64,000 bases of DNA, from positions 1 to 64,000 of the forward strand of contig CAYVQZ010000023.1 of NCBI GenBank assembly GCA_964453435.1, written 5' to 3'. Position 1 is the first letter of the stretch, and the number at the start of each line of letters is the position of its first letter. The position numbers and the translations under genes were made by a program. This DNA comes from CAYVQZ01 sp964453435. Lineage in GTDB: Bacteria; Abyssobacteria; SURF-5. A model generated the notes under the pieces. It saw nothing but the letters and a program-made list of their open reading frames with translations. It had not been told where the DNA came from and did not search any database. Positions 50,801 to 59,772 of the stretch are shown in pieces.

Positions 50801-50921
50801 GAATTTCTGTCGGGATTTTCATGCCGCGAATGACCTTCGTTGCGCGCAGCGAAATCCCGCGGACTGACGGGACCATTCCCCGGTCTGAAGAAGGAATCCG
50901 GCCATTCCTTCGCTGCGCGGA
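50801..50921 (+). repeat. Intergenic repeat C, copy 2
   Basis: It matches 37852-37975 over about 120 bp: both begin GAATTTCTGTCGGGATTTTC and run through GCGAATGACCTTC and CCCGCGGACT. It lies in the 50708-51168 stretch between cbiQ and tatD, which holds no gene and has degenerate repeat-B-like pieces near 50945-51010. Confidence 0.78.
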
Positions 50922-51168
50922 TCACGCGCGTCGCGTGAGAGACGCGGGATAGAATCGGGACTGTGAGACTGTCCGATAATTCATCGGTGGCCGCTACGGG
51001 GACAGTCTCCTGTCGCTGATTTACCGAAAGTTTTTGTAGGTGCGAATTTATTCGCACATTCCGGCTTACACTGTCCCTGAAGCAAAGTTTGGTTGCGGCT
51101 ACGCTGCGCTGTGCATTCGCGAGGCAATTCGTTTTTGGCGGCGCGGAACATTGGGAGGAGACCCGGAA

Positions 51169-51915
51169 ATGCAATTGGTGGACTCACATGCTCATCTCGA
51201 GCAGGTCGAAAACGTAGAAGAGGCGCTGGAACGGGCAAAGGCCGCCGGCGTCGTGTCGGTTGTGGCCGTATCGATGGACCTCGCGTCAAACCAGAAAATT
51301 CTTCAGCTTGCCGCGAGCAACGCCGGCTTCGTGTATCCTGCGCTCGGGATTCATCCCTGGGCCATCGAGCCGCCGGAACTCGAACGCGCGTTCGAGTTCA
51401 TTCGCTCCAGCATAAACGAGTGCGTGGCTGTCGGCGAAATCGGACTGGATTACTGGCTCAAAAAAGATACGGCTCTCCAAAGAGATGTTTTTTCGAAGCT
51501 GCTGGACATTGCGGTCGAGCACGACAAGCCGGTTCTCACCCACTCGCGCGGCTCATACGATGATGTTTTGCGAATGGTCACGGAATCCGGAAACAGGCGC
51601 GCCGTCTTTCACTGGTACAGTGGACCGGTGGAACTGGCGGAAGAAATCGTTCGGCTCGGCTTCTTCATCTCGGCGACACCCGCGGTCGAATACAGCGAGA
51701 AGCACCGGGCGGTTATCGAGAGGGTTCCGCTGGACAACCTGCTTCTCGAAACGGACTGTCCGGTGAAATACAACGATATCAAATCCGAGCCGGCAAGCGT
51801 GGTGAAAACGCTCGATGAAGTTGCGAAGCTGAAAGGGCTGGACCGGAACGTGGTCGCCGAGGTTACTACGAGGAACTGCCGCGCGCTGTTCGGTTTGACG
51901 CCCGAGCCGGACTGA
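51169..51915 (+). CDS. tatD: TatD family metal-dependent hydrolase
   Basis: A 248-residue TIM-barrel amidohydrolase. Metal ligands appear in order: VDSHAHLEQV (His-x-His), VAVGEIGLDY (Glu), PVLTHSRGSY (His), AVFHWYSG (His) and LLLETDCPV (Asp). Family members act as metal-dependent nucleases, including 3'-5' DNA exonuclease activity, or as D-aminoacyl-tRNA deacylases in some lineages. The ATG at 51169 follows GGGAGGAGACCC; the frame extends upstream into repeat sequence. It is convergent with the hydrolase at 51937. Confidence 0.9.
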   Translation: MQLVDSHAHLEQVENVEEALERAKAAGVVSVVAVSMDLASNQKILQLAASNAGFVYPALGIHPWAIEPPELERAFEFIRSSINECVAVGEIGLDYWLKKDTALQRDVFSKLLDIAVEHDKPVLTHSRGSYDDVLRMVTESGNRRAVFHWYSGPVELAEEIVRLGFFISATPAVEYSEKHRAVIERVPLDNLLLETDCPVKYNDIKSEPASVVKTLDEVAKLKGLDRNVVAEVTTRNCRALFGLTPEPD

Positions 51916-51936
51916 ATACTTTGCCGGGCCTCGGGT

Positions 51937-52800
51937 TCATGACCGCGCCCCCAGGGCGGCATTGAAGAATTTCTCCATGGTTGCCAACGCGTCATCCGGC
52001 AGTCCCGCATGACCACAATCGTACCAGACGATTTCCTTCGGCTCGCGCGCCGCCTCGAAGAGGGCTTCGGTGGCCGCTTTCGGGATTACTTCGTCCCGCG
52101 CGGCATTCAGCATCAGCAGAGGACGCGGTGCAATGCCCGCGACGCAGTGGATGGGGTCCACTATTCGGTACGCTTCGCGAATGCGTTCATTGGTTTGCTC
52201 ATCGCCGGAGCGGGCCCTGAATTCTCTGAAATCTCCCCCCGTTATGCCGAGCACAACGCCTTTCACGCGCGGCTCGTGCGCGCAAAAGAGCGTTCCTATC
52301 GAACCGCCCATGCTGAACCCGCCGAATCCGATTCGGGCCATGTCGATGTCATTTCTTGATTCCAGATAATCCACGCCCCGCATCAGGTCGACGGCAGTCT
52401 GAATCATGGCGTCGCGGTTCCGATAGTAATAGTGGGTTTGCGCTCCGATTCCGCCGCCGACCGCTCTCTCGCCGCAATATTGGCCGTCAATCCGCAACGT
52501 TGCATATCCGGTGGAGGTCAGGCGGGCCGCTCTCTTTTTCTGGTTAAAGGAACTCTTGTGACCGAACAGGCCATGCAGAATCAGGACTGCCGGGAACGGG
52601 GGCTCGGCGTCGGGCGGCAACGTCAACAATGCGGGCACGCGCTGGTCATGGACGCTGCTGAATGTCACATGAAGCTCCTCGAACCGGTCGCAATCATTCC
52701 GCTCGTCCTCGGAAACGTGCTTTCTCTCGACGACATCGAGCGGCAAATGCTTGTCATATTTCAAAATCTCCTCCAAAATTTCACGCGCCACTCGATTCAT
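51937..52800 (-). CDS. Alpha/beta hydrolase of dienelactone-hydrolase type
   Basis: A 287-residue alpha/beta hydrolase. Motifs are AVLILHGLFGHKSSFNQKKR (oxyanion region), RIGFGGFSMGGSIGTLF (Ser nucleophile in GFSMGG), LLMLNAARDEVIPKAATEAL (Asp) and VWYDCGHAGLPDDA (His). It has no signal peptide and resembles acyl-peptidase or dienelactone-hydrolase-like proteins that act on small esters or peptides. Substrate unknown. It is followed on the same strand by the SagB-type gene, with which it may be co-transcribed in reverse order. Confidence 0.87.
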   Translation of the reverse strand: MNRVAREILEEILKYDKHLPLDVVERKHVSEDERNDCDRFEELHVTFSSVHDQRVPALLTLPPDAEPPFPAVLILHGLFGHKSSFNQKKRAARLTSTGYATLRIDGQYCGERAVGGGIGAQTHYYYRNRDAMIQTAVDLMRGVDYLESRNDIDMARIGFGGFSMGGSIGTLFCAHEPRVKGVVLGITGGDFREFRARSGDEQTNERIREAYRIVDPIHCVAGIAPRPLLMLNAARDEVIPKAATEALFEAAREPKEIVWYDCGHAGLPDDALATMEKFFNAALGARS

Positions 52801-52830
52801 TTCCGATTGCTCCTCCTTTGCCGAGCCGCG

Positions 52831-53559
52831 CTACCGCTTGTATCCAACGGGCATGACGAGGAGAGCCTCATGGCTTGTGGGCGCGCCGAGGATTTCCGTG
52901 ACCTCCGAGTCCTCAAAGGCGCCGACGATGCCGGCTCCGAGCCCGAGAGATCCCGCCTGAAGAAAAATATTCTGACCGACATGGCCGGCTTCGATGTGAG
53001 CGTATCGTACCCCTCTCCCACCGTACTTCCCCGTTATCCGGTCATATTCGGAAGTGATAACGAGCATGACGGGCGCCTGCGCCATCCATCGTTGCCCGAG
53101 AGAAGCGCGCGCCACATCGCCTCTTCGGTCACCCTCTGTCGTGTTCTCGAGCGCATGCTCGCGCGGGATATAATGATAAACGCCGCCCTCGAGCCCTTCG
53201 ACGCCCTTTTGTCCCACCACCGCATAAATATCCAACGGGTAGAGCGCGCCCGCGGATGGCGCTGACCGGAATCCGCTTCGCTCGTTGGTAATTCCCTGTG
53301 CGGCCCATAGCATCTGCGAGAGTTGCGACAGTGTAAGAGGCTGGGGTGCAAAACTTCGGACGGTGCGCCGCTCCGCTATGACTTTTTCCACGGATATTTT
53401 GCCTTTAAGAGACGGTTCTGGCAGCATGACCTTCTCCCCTTTGTTTGGCTGGCCGCAGGCCGGACCCGCAGGCGTAAGAAACAGGATGAGAAAAACTGCG
53501 AATGCGACCCTCCTATAAATGCGTGCTTGGACGAAATACCCAGAAAGTTTGTTATGCAT
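52831..53559 (-). CDS. SagB/ThcOx family nitroreductase-like oxidoreductase, exported
   Basis: About 242 residues. An N-terminal signal (VAFAVFLILFLTPAGPACG, possible lipobox) precedes a flavin nitroreductase fold typical of SagB/ThcOx: RRTVRSFAPQPLTLSQLSQM, LWAAQGITNERSGFRSAPSA, ALYPLDIYAVVGQKGVEGLE, and the end FEDSEVTEILGAPTSHEALL. SagB enzymes oxidise azolines in RiPP maturation, but many solitary members have unknown oxidoreductase roles, and no YcaO gene is present. The start is uncertain (ATG 53559 or 53586); the open frame to 53733 runs through repeat A. Confidence 0.85.
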   Translation of the reverse strand: MHNKLSGYFVQARIYRRVAFAVFLILFLTPAGPACGQPNKGEKVMLPEPSLKGKISVEKVIAERRTVRSFAPQPLTLSQLSQMLWAAQGITNERSGFRSAPSAGALYPLDIYAVVGQKGVEGLEGGVYHYIPREHALENTTEGDRRGDVARASLGQRWMAQAPVMLVITSEYDRITGKYGGRGVRYAHIEAGHVGQNIFLQAGSLGLGAGIVGAFEDSEVTEILGAPTSHEALLVMPVGYKR

Positions 53560-53644
53560 CTGTCCCCGGGAATTCGACTCCCCCATGCTTTCGTTGCGAT
53601 CTTTGCGTCTTAGCGGTTTCATCACGCCCGTATCGGGTTTCGGG

Positions 53645-53686
53645 GTTATTGGGGCGAAACCATGCCGCATGGTGTCCCCCAAGAAC
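53645..53686. repeat. Palindromic intergenic repeat A, copy 2 (degenerate)
   Basis: It reads GTTATTGGGG, then CCATGCCGCATGG and TGTCCCCCAAGAAC, with several mismatches to the copies at 41283 and 59773. It lies between the divergent SagB-like and CocE-like genes; the rest of that gap has no clear gene. Confidence 0.7.
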
Positions 53687-53910
53687 CCGCATCGCCAATC
53701 GCGGGAAGGGTTCACAGTCCTTCGCGCTCCCAATCTTACTAAACCAAGCGAAACGAAGTCAATGGAAGCATCGCGTCAATCGTCGGCCTGCCGGCGGGCG
53801 CCACTCGGTTTGTCCTTTGTCTTTGCCGATTGCGACGAAACAGCGCTTTATGATATTATCCGACGGTTCAGGCTTCGGGGGAAATACGCTATCGGTGAAA
53901 GGACACATCC

Positions 53911-55701
53911 ATGAAGTCTTACCGCCAGACGATTGTCCTGATTGCGCTCGTTGTCGCCGCGTTAATTCTCATTCTCGCCTTCGAAAAGCTGAAATGGCCG
54001 GTGATCGCATGGTATCTGGACATTCCGCGGCCGCAATACCCGGTGGTCGTTGACCGGGATGTCATGGTCCCGATGAGCGACGGCGCAAGGCTGGCGGCGG
54101 ACGTTTATCGCCCGAACGCAGCCGGCAAATTTCCGGTGATAGTAACTCGCACCCCGTACGGGAAAAGGAACCCCGACCACAAATACGAGTTCGCCGGGAA
54201 CATGTTCGCGACGCAGGGTTTCGTCTTCATTGCGCAGGACGTCAGGGGCAAGTTCAAGTCGGAAGGAGAGTATTATCCCTATATCAACGAAGCGAAGGAC
54301 GGCCACGACACGTTCGAATGGGCGGGCGAGCAGGAATGGTCTACGGGCAAGGTCGGAACATATGGATTCTCATACTGGGGCTCGACCCAATGGCTGTCCG
54401 CTCCGCTCCAGAGCGAGCGGTTGAAAGCAATGGTTCCCATCGTCACCTCACAAAACCTGTATGGCCGATGGATATACGGCGGCGTCTTCCGCCTGAACGA
54501 TGTGCTGTTCTGGCATTACGGAAACACGTGCAGAACCGAGCGAAGCCTGGACGGTATCGACCTGCAGGAAGCGGTTCGGCATCTGCCCCTCATCGAGGCC
54601 GACGACGCCATGGGCGTGGATATAGCCGCCTTCAACGACTGGATTCGGCATCCGACGCCCGACGAATACTGGGACCGAATCAGCGTCGACGACGAGGTGG
54701 AAAAAATCAAGGCGCCCGCATTAATCATAGACGGATGGTACGACTACTATCTTGACCTTGCGCTCGACGACTTCAATCGCATGGTGACCTCGGCGGGAAG
54801 CGAAGAGGCGCGGCGGACACAGATGATCATCGGGCCGTGGACCCATGAATCCGTATCCGAATTCGCGGATGTCGATTTCGGAGACGACGCCGATTTCATG
54901 AAACAGATAAAGACCCTGCTTCGCTGGTATGACTATTGGCTCAGAGGCCAAGACAACGGCATAACGTCCGAAGACCCCATCAAAATATTCGTGATGGGAA
55001 AGAACGAGTGGCGAACCGAGAAAAAGTGGCCGCCGGCGAGGATTCGTTACACGAATTATTATCTCCACAGCGGCGGACACGCAAACACGTCGTCCGGAGA
55101 CGGCGCGCTCGGGACCACGCTGCCCCAAGAGGAACCGCCGGACCGCTTCACTTACGACCCCGTCGACCCCGCGCCGTCTATCGGCGGCACGTCAATCTAC
55201 GGGGATGCGGTGGCCGGCCCGAAGGACCAGCGCGAAGTCGAGGGACGAGAGGATGTGCTCGTTTACACTACGCCCGCTCTCGAGGAAGACGTCGAGGTGA
55301 CCGGTCCGGTGAGGTTGGTCCTCTACGCCTCGTCATCGGCGCGCGACACCGATTTTTCGGCCACACTCGTTGATGTGTATCCCGACGGGAAAGCAATCAA
55401 TCTCCGGACTGGCACGGTGCGCGCTCGGTTCAGAGACTCATTCGCCGAGCCTTCTTTTTTGGACGCCGGCCAAATTTATGAATTTGACATCCTGGTCGGC
55501 TCGACGAGCAACGTCTTCGGAAGAGGACACAAGATTCGGCTGCATGTAAGCAGTTCGTATTTCCCCGAGTTCGGCAGAAATCTGAATACCGGCGCCGAGA
55601 TTGGGATGACGTCGGAAACGGTGAAAGCCGAACAGACCGTCTATCACGACAGCGGCCATCCTTCTCATCTCGTGCTCCCGATAATGGCTGCCGCCGAGTG
55701 A
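53911..55701 (+). CDS. CocE/NonD family X-Pro dipeptidyl-peptidase-like hydrolase
   Basis: A 596-residue protein with an N-terminal membrane anchor (TIVLIALVVAALILILAFEK). The hydrolase domain shows DVMVPMSDGARLAADVYRPN, VFIAQDVRGKFKSEGEYYPY, the nucleophile elbow KVGTYGFSYWGSTQWLSA (GFSYWG), and DGWYDYYLDLALDDFNRM. The C-terminal jelly roll starts near residue 430 (VTGPVRLVLYASSSARDTDF). CocE-like enzymes hydrolyse esters or acylated amines. The protein appears tethered in the periplasm. Substrate unknown; no neighbour suggests one. Confidence 0.9.
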   Translation: MKSYRQTIVLIALVVAALILILAFEKLKWPVIAWYLDIPRPQYPVVVDRDVMVPMSDGARLAADVYRPNAAGKFPVIVTRTPYGKRNPDHKYEFAGNMFATQGFVFIAQDVRGKFKSEGEYYPYINEAKDGHDTFEWAGEQEWSTGKVGTYGFSYWGSTQWLSAPLQSERLKAMVPIVTSQNLYGRWIYGGVFRLNDVLFWHYGNTCRTERSLDGIDLQEAVRHLPLIEADDAMGVDIAAFNDWIRHPTPDEYWDRISVDDEVEKIKAPALIIDGWYDYYLDLALDDFNRMVTSAGSEEARRTQMIIGPWTHESVSEFADVDFGDDADFMKQIKTLLRWYDYWLRGQDNGITSEDPIKIFVMGKNEWRTEKKWPPARIRYTNYYLHSGGHANTSSGDGALGTTLPQEEPPDRFTYDPVDPAPSIGGTSIYGDAVAGPKDQREVEGREDVLVYTTPALEEDVEVTGPVRLVLYASSSARDTDFSATLVDVYPDGKAINLRTGTVRARFRDSFAEPSFLDAGQIYEFDILVGSTSNVFGRGHKIRLHVSSSYFPEFGRNLNTGAEIGMTSETVKAEQTVYHDSGHPSHLVLPIMAAAE

Positions 55702-56213
55702 CCTCGGAACCTGATCTCCGGACTCCGGATGCCCGCTCCCTATCACGTCGAGGACAAATTTTATGGAAACGAAGAGGGAAAAGCTTTCATTCGCGTAATT
55801 CGCGTGATTCGTGCTCTACCAGTCTTTCATCTGCGGAATCTGCTTACAGCGGATAAAAGAGTTTTCTCTGTGTGTTTCGTGGTCAAGGAATATTGATTCA
55901 GGAATTATCCCGACACGTGATTGAATAAAATCGTCTTCATCGGCGTCTACTGCGTAAGAAAAAGGGGAAAGTGGCCCACAATTCGCTGGTCCGCCCTTGG
56001 GGGCGCTCCGCCGGTCTATCCTGCGGAGCACGCGAGGCGCGTGATTGGCTCAGCGAAAGAGTGACTAAAGGATTCCGCTGTCAACCCGAGGAATGACAGA
56101 GGGGGCGGGCGATCCGTGATTGAGCGCAGCAACCCGCGCCGACATATCGGCCAAATGAGCAATCAAAAACATAGACAGGCGGGTGTGCGCTTTTTGCGAA
56201 CGTGATTTCTTTC
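55702..56213. other. Gene-free stretch before the OmpA gene
   Basis: About 500 bp with no supported gene or RNA. It has low-level similarity to the other repeat-filled gaps (segments such as GATTGAGCGCAGCAA and GCACGCGAGGCGCGTGAT with short dyads), but no clear full repeat copy. Confidence 0.5.
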
Positions 56214-56242
56214 TGGCAAATTACCGCTCTCATTGGTATACT
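56214..56242 (+). promoter_or_regulatory. Promoter of the OmpA-family gene
   Basis: TGGCAA (56214-56219) and TATACT (56237-56242) are spaced by 17 bp. The leader is about 60 nt and includes a GGGAAGGGGGA ribosome site. Confidence 0.62.
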
Positions 56243-56308
56243 GATATTCGCGGCATACGGGACGTGGCGACTCTTGAGAACGTTTTAGCAGGGAAGGGGG
56301 AACTTACA

Positions 56309-56965
56309 ATGAAAATGCATGCATGGGTATTGGCCGTTATCGTTGCGGTGGCTGTTACGGTATCCTGCGAAAGCACTCCCAAGTGGCAGAAGGGAGCGGC
56401 TATCGGCGGCGCGGCGGGCGCCGGCACCGGCGCGGTGATCGGACATCAGTCGGGCCATGCGGGTGAGGGCGCTCTCATCGGCGGCGCGGTTGGCGCGGTC
56501 GCCGGCGGATTGATCGGAGCCCAGTTGGATAAGCAGGAAGAGGAATTAAGCAAGATCGCGGAGGTCCAGCGAAAGAGCGAAGAGGAACTCGTTGTGGTGC
56601 TCAGGGAAAAGATTCTCTTTGATGTCAATGAGTACACGCTGAAGACCGGCGCCCAGGATAACCTCGTAAAGATCGCCGACGTCGTCCGGCAGTATCCCGA
56701 CTTCAATATCCAGGTGGAAGGACATACCGACAGCACGGGAACCGAAGCCTATAACCAGACCCTTTCCGAGAGACGCGCTCAGAGCGTAGCGGATTTTCTG
56801 GTCGGCCAGGGACTCGATCCGACCCGTATTTATGCAGTGGGCTACGGCGAAATGCGTCCAGTCGCCACGAACGATACGGCGGAGGGCAGGCAGCAGAACC
56901 GCAGGGTGGAACTGCACATAACCCCGCGAAAAGCCGCGCCTGCAACCACTGCTCCGGCATACTGA
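56309..56965 (+). CDS. OmpA-family lipoprotein with glycine zipper
   Basis: A 218-residue protein. The signal peptide has a lipobox-like end (VAVTVSCES). Residues about 30-75 form a glycine zipper (GAAIGGAAGAGTGAVIGHQS; GALIGGAVGAVAGGLIGAQL), then a short helix, then a C-terminal OmpA peptidoglycan-binding domain (FNIQVEGHTDSTGTEAYNQT; LSERRAQSVADFLVGQGLDP; QQNRRVELHI). It anchors the outer membrane to the cell wall. It is a single-gene unit with its own promoter and terminator. Confidence 0.94.
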   Translation: MKMHAWVLAVIVAVAVTVSCESTPKWQKGAAIGGAAGAGTGAVIGHQSGHAGEGALIGGAVGAVAGGLIGAQLDKQEEELSKIAEVQRKSEEELVVVLREKILFDVNEYTLKTGAQDNLVKIADVVRQYPDFNIQVEGHTDSTGTEAYNQTLSERRAQSVADFLVGQGLDPTRIYAVGYGEMRPVATNDTAEGRQQNRRVELHITPRKAAPATTAPAY

Positions 56966-56997
56966 CAGGCTGCGAAGCACGGCACAGTTGTTTTTCC

Positions 56998-57027
56998 AAA
57001 GGGGCGCATGAGCGTGCGCCCCTTTTT
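56998..57027 (+). terminator. Rho-independent terminator after the OmpA gene
   Basis: GGGGCGCA-TGAGCG-TGCGCCCC forms a perfect 8-bp stem (57001-57022), preceded by A residues and followed by TTTTT. It may act in both directions. Confidence 0.92.
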
Positions 57028-57140
57028 CTTCCCCACCGGTTCTGCCATTCCGGAGGAAACAGGAATCCAGGAAGAAGAATTGGCTGGCAATGCAGATACT
57101 CTTCAGCGTCGAGGGTCAAGGGAATACAAGGAGTCCGTCG

Positions 57141-57608
57141 CTAATCGGTTCGGAAGGTGTCGGGCTGACCGAAACCTTCGTCTTCCGCCTGATGTGAGGC
57201 TTCCGAATCGGCCTCGCGCATTATCTTGGCGAGCTTCGCCGTGTCCGCAAACATATCAATGTGGCCGCAGCTCGGACACGCCCGAGCCGCTACCTCCACA
57301 TTCGAGTCGGCCATCACCAGAAACTTCGTCTTCTTCGGCATGAAATAGATTTTGCCGGTCGAACGCACGCTTCCCGGCAGCATAAAGCTGTGTCCGCACA
57401 CGGAGCATTGCGACGCAAGCCGTTCGCCCTCGCCCTTGCCCGTTATTTTGCGGGCCATCATGTCCAGGTTCTCACGCTTGAAACGAGTTGAGCCGCCTAT
57501 CTTAAAGAAGCTTATCGTGCCCTCGCGCATCCACCGAAAGATTGTGGGTTCGCTGACACCCAGATACTCGGCCGCGTCTTTCACAGTCATCCATCCTTCA
57601 CGAGCCAT
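57141..57608 (-). CDS. Excisionase/MerR-like HTH protein with zinc-ribbon-like Cys
   Basis: A 155-residue protein. Residues about 5-50 are an excisionase-type winged helix: MTVKDAAEYLGVSEPTIFRW and GGSTRFKRENLD. The second part has two Cys pairs (QCSVCGHSF and ACPSCGHID) that could make a zinc ribbon, with beta-rich sequence between them. It is not associated with an integrase, so it is more likely a stand-alone regulator. The ATG at 57608 is preferred. A TTGACA/TATGCT promoter (18-bp spacing) lies at 57683-57654. Confidence 0.8.
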   Translation of the reverse strand: MAREGWMTVKDAAEYLGVSEPTIFRWMREGTISFFKIGGSTRFKRENLDMMARKITGKGEGERLASQCSVCGHSFMLPGSVRSTGKIYFMPKKTKFLVMADSNVEVAARACPSCGHIDMFADTAKLAKIMREADSEASHQAEDEGFGQPDTFRTD

Positions 57609-57653
57609 GTGTCTGCTCCCATTAATGCCACAATCGCTATTATATTCTATCAT

Positions 57654-57683
57654 AGCATATCACGGATTCACGGGCCTTGTCAA
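57654..57683 (-). promoter_or_regulatory. Promoter of the HTH/zinc-ribbon gene
   Basis: On the minus strand TTGACA (57683-57678) and TATGCT (57659-57654) are spaced by 18 bp. The -10 region is very AT-rich with overlapping TATGATAG repeats. It lies just downstream of the acyl-CoA dehydrogenase stop. Confidence 0.7.
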
Positions 57684-57722
57684 CCATTCGAGTCTGCGCC
57701 GCTTGCGCGAGCGCAAGCAGTA

Positions 57723-58883
57723 TCAATCCCTTCCCAGAACATCGCGCGCCAATGTCAGAATCTGTATTTCCGTCGTGCCGGCGCCGATTTCCATGATTTT
57801 GGCGTCACGCGCCATGCGCTCGACTACATACTCTTCCATATAGCCGTATCCGCCGAGTATCATAATCGCCTCGTTGGCGACAAAGGTGGCCATCTCGCCG
57901 CTGTAGAGCTTTCCGGCGCACACGTCGGCGACGGGCTGTTGAATCCGGCGGCCCGCAATGAACTCCTTGTAGACAATGTTCTCGACGTTCATGATCGCCG
58001 TGTACATGCGCGCGAGACGAGCCTGTATCAACTGGTAGTTTCCGATAGGCTGGCCGAACTGGCTTCGATCCTTCGCATATTTGACGGCGATCTCGAAACA
58101 GCGTTCCATGATACCGAGACAGATGCCGGGGATACCGCTCCGTTCGCCCGCGAGGCTCTTTTTGACATGGTCGCGCTCCTTCACGCCGCCGCCGAGAATA
58201 TTCCCGGCGGGCACCCGGCAATCATCGAAGAAGACCTCGCCGGTCGGCGAGCCGCGCACTCCCATCTTCTTGAAAGGCTGGCCGGTGCTCAAGCCCGGGC
58301 ACTCGCGGTCCACGATAAACGCCTGCACGCTGTCGCGTCCGTCGTCAAGCTTGTACTTCGCATACACCAGGAAAGCGTCGGCGCAGGGCGCGTTTGTTAT
58401 GAATGTCTTGCTGCCGTTGAGCACAACGTAATCGCCGTCTTTCACGGCCCGGGTTTTCATTCCGCCGAGAGCGTCGGAACCCGCGCCCGGCTCCGTCAGC
58501 GCCCACGCTCCTATGAGGTCTCCCTTCAATGCGGGAATCGCATACTGCTGAATCTGTTCCGCGGTGCCGCGCCTCATGATGTTGTTCGCAAACAGTCCGG
58601 CGCTCACTCCGAAGCCGAATGCGAACGACGGGCTGACACGCGCCATCTCGACGGTAAGCGTCGGCCACAGGAAAAACTGCAGCCGGTCTTCGTCATCCTC
58701 GCCGCCTGCCGCACTGCCATACATGCTCATCAAGTCGAGTTCCTGCACCATCTTTTTGATAAGGGGAAATGCGGTCATCTCGCCCGCTTCCATGGCTTCG
58801 ACGTGGGGCTCCACCTCTTTTTCCATGAATTTCCTGAAGGTCTGCTTGATCAATTTCTGGTTTTCATTCAACTCAAGAGCCAT
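57723..58883 (-). CDS. Acyl-CoA dehydrogenase family protein (isovaleryl-CoA dehydrogenase-like base position)
   Basis: A 386-residue acyl-CoA dehydrogenase. Motifs are LIGAWALTEPGAGSDALGGM, KKMGVRGSPTGEVFFDDCRV, DRSQFGQPIGNYQLIQARLA and ILGGYGYMEEYVVERMARDA. The C-terminal site reads MEIGAGTTEIQILTLA: the MCAD-type Glu is replaced by Ala, as in isovaleryl-CoA dehydrogenase (IGAGTSEV), which uses a Glu on another helix. The substrate may thus be a branched or otherwise bulky acyl-CoA. The ATG at 58883 has AAAGGA nine bases upstream. No ETF genes are nearby. The 350 bp upstream hold no other gene until 59235. Confidence 0.92.
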   Translation of the reverse strand: MALELNENQKLIKQTFRKFMEKEVEPHVEAMEAGEMTAFPLIKKMVQELDLMSMYGSAAGGEDDEDRLQFFLWPTLTVEMARVSPSFAFGFGVSAGLFANNIMRRGTAEQIQQYAIPALKGDLIGAWALTEPGAGSDALGGMKTRAVKDGDYVVLNGSKTFITNAPCADAFLVYAKYKLDDGRDSVQAFIVDRECPGLSTGQPFKKMGVRGSPTGEVFFDDCRVPAGNILGGGVKERDHVKKSLAGERSGIPGICLGIMERCFEIAVKYAKDRSQFGQPIGNYQLIQARLARMYTAIMNVENIVYKEFIAGRRIQQPVADVCAGKLYSGEMATFVANEAIMILGGYGYMEEYVVERMARDAKIMEIGAGTTEIQILTLARDVLGRD

Positions 58884-59234
58884 CGTTTGGTCCTTTCTCC
58901 GACGCCTTGCAAGACGCAACCCGGTTACGCATGCTTTGATTTCCGTTCTTATGCCGGATTCTGCGATGACGAACATTTCTGACCCGTCTTGCAGGCAATA
59001 ATATCGGCTTTCTCACTCGAAAAGCAAGGTGTCCCCCATTGGGGGCAGGGCGCGAATTTCCACCCGTGAGACAGCCTCATCTTTTATCGCACCGGATGTG
59101 CGAAAGCTGTTTTATCGCGCGTATCTTTCAGTTGACGTTTCACACGACCTCATGGTAGCCTAAGGGAACATATATTGCGGCGGCTCTTTCGGTCGTTTTC
59201 GGAAGTTTTTTCAAATGAGAGGGGATTGTTTTTC

Positions 59235-59690
59235 ATGGAACGGCAACAGCTTGAAGACCGCATTCGAGAGTCGGTGCGGAGGTATATGAACAAAGGCTTC
59301 AACTGAGCGCAGGCGGTTTTCGGCTCTTGGCAAGAGCTGCTGAATTTGAGAGACGATCTGGCTCTGAAAACGGCTACCGGCTTCGGCGGAGGAGTTGGCG
59401 CGCGCGGCTCGCTCTGCGGCATCGTTTCGGGCAGTGTCATGGTCATTGGCCTGAAGCACGGGCGCGGCAGAGAAGATGACATGGATGCGGCGCTCGCCGC
59501 GTACCTGCGTTGCAGTCAGCTTCTGGAATGGTTCAGAAAAGAATTTGGCTCCGAGATGTGCTCTACGTTGACGGGCGGAGTCGATTTTCGCGATCCGGAG
59601 CAACTCGTACGTTTCTACAAGTCCGGCCACGAAAAATGTGTGGAGATGGCCGCGAAGACAGCCGCGAAACTTGCGGACCTGCTGGAGTAG
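59235..59690 (+). CDS. C-GCAxxG-C-C family selenoprotein (UGA as Sec24)
   Basis: Read through the UGA at 59304-59306 the frame gives 151 residues. The start RIRESVRRYMNKGFN-U-AQAVF matches the family opening GxNCAQAV, with Sec exactly at the conserved first Cys. Later come LALKTATGFGGGVGARGSLC, IVSGSVMVIGLKHGRG and a C-terminal part with Cys (SEMCSTLTG, HEKCVEMAAK). The family (C-GCAxxG-C-C) is a redox protein group with known selenoprotein members. A hairpin at 59321-59339 has its loop 22 nt after the UGA. An ordinary gene caller would miss the start and report a truncated protein beginning after the UGA. Its role may be in disulfide or metal redox chemistry; substrate unknown. Confidence 0.85.
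59321..59339 (+). promoter_or_regulatory. bSECIS-like hairpin in the C-GCAxxG-C-C gene
   Basis: GCTCTT-GGC-AAGAGC gives a perfect 6-bp stem (59323-59337), extended by a G-U and a C-G pair to 8 bp. The apical loop starts 22 nt after the UGA at 59304-59306, the same distance as in the cytochrome gene at 10802, and it carries G residues as bacterial SECIS loops do. Confidence 0.75.
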
Positions 59691-59772
59691 CGACTCGCAC
59701 GAAAGTCTCTGAGAAAGCGCCGGGAAATCCGGTTCGAGCAGTGAATCGGTTTCACGATTATCCAGTGAAGGG

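Noticed and set aside
53559..53733. Longer N-terminus for the SagB-like protein up to 53733
   Set aside because: The extra codons run through palindromic repeat A and give no signal peptide or conserved sequence.
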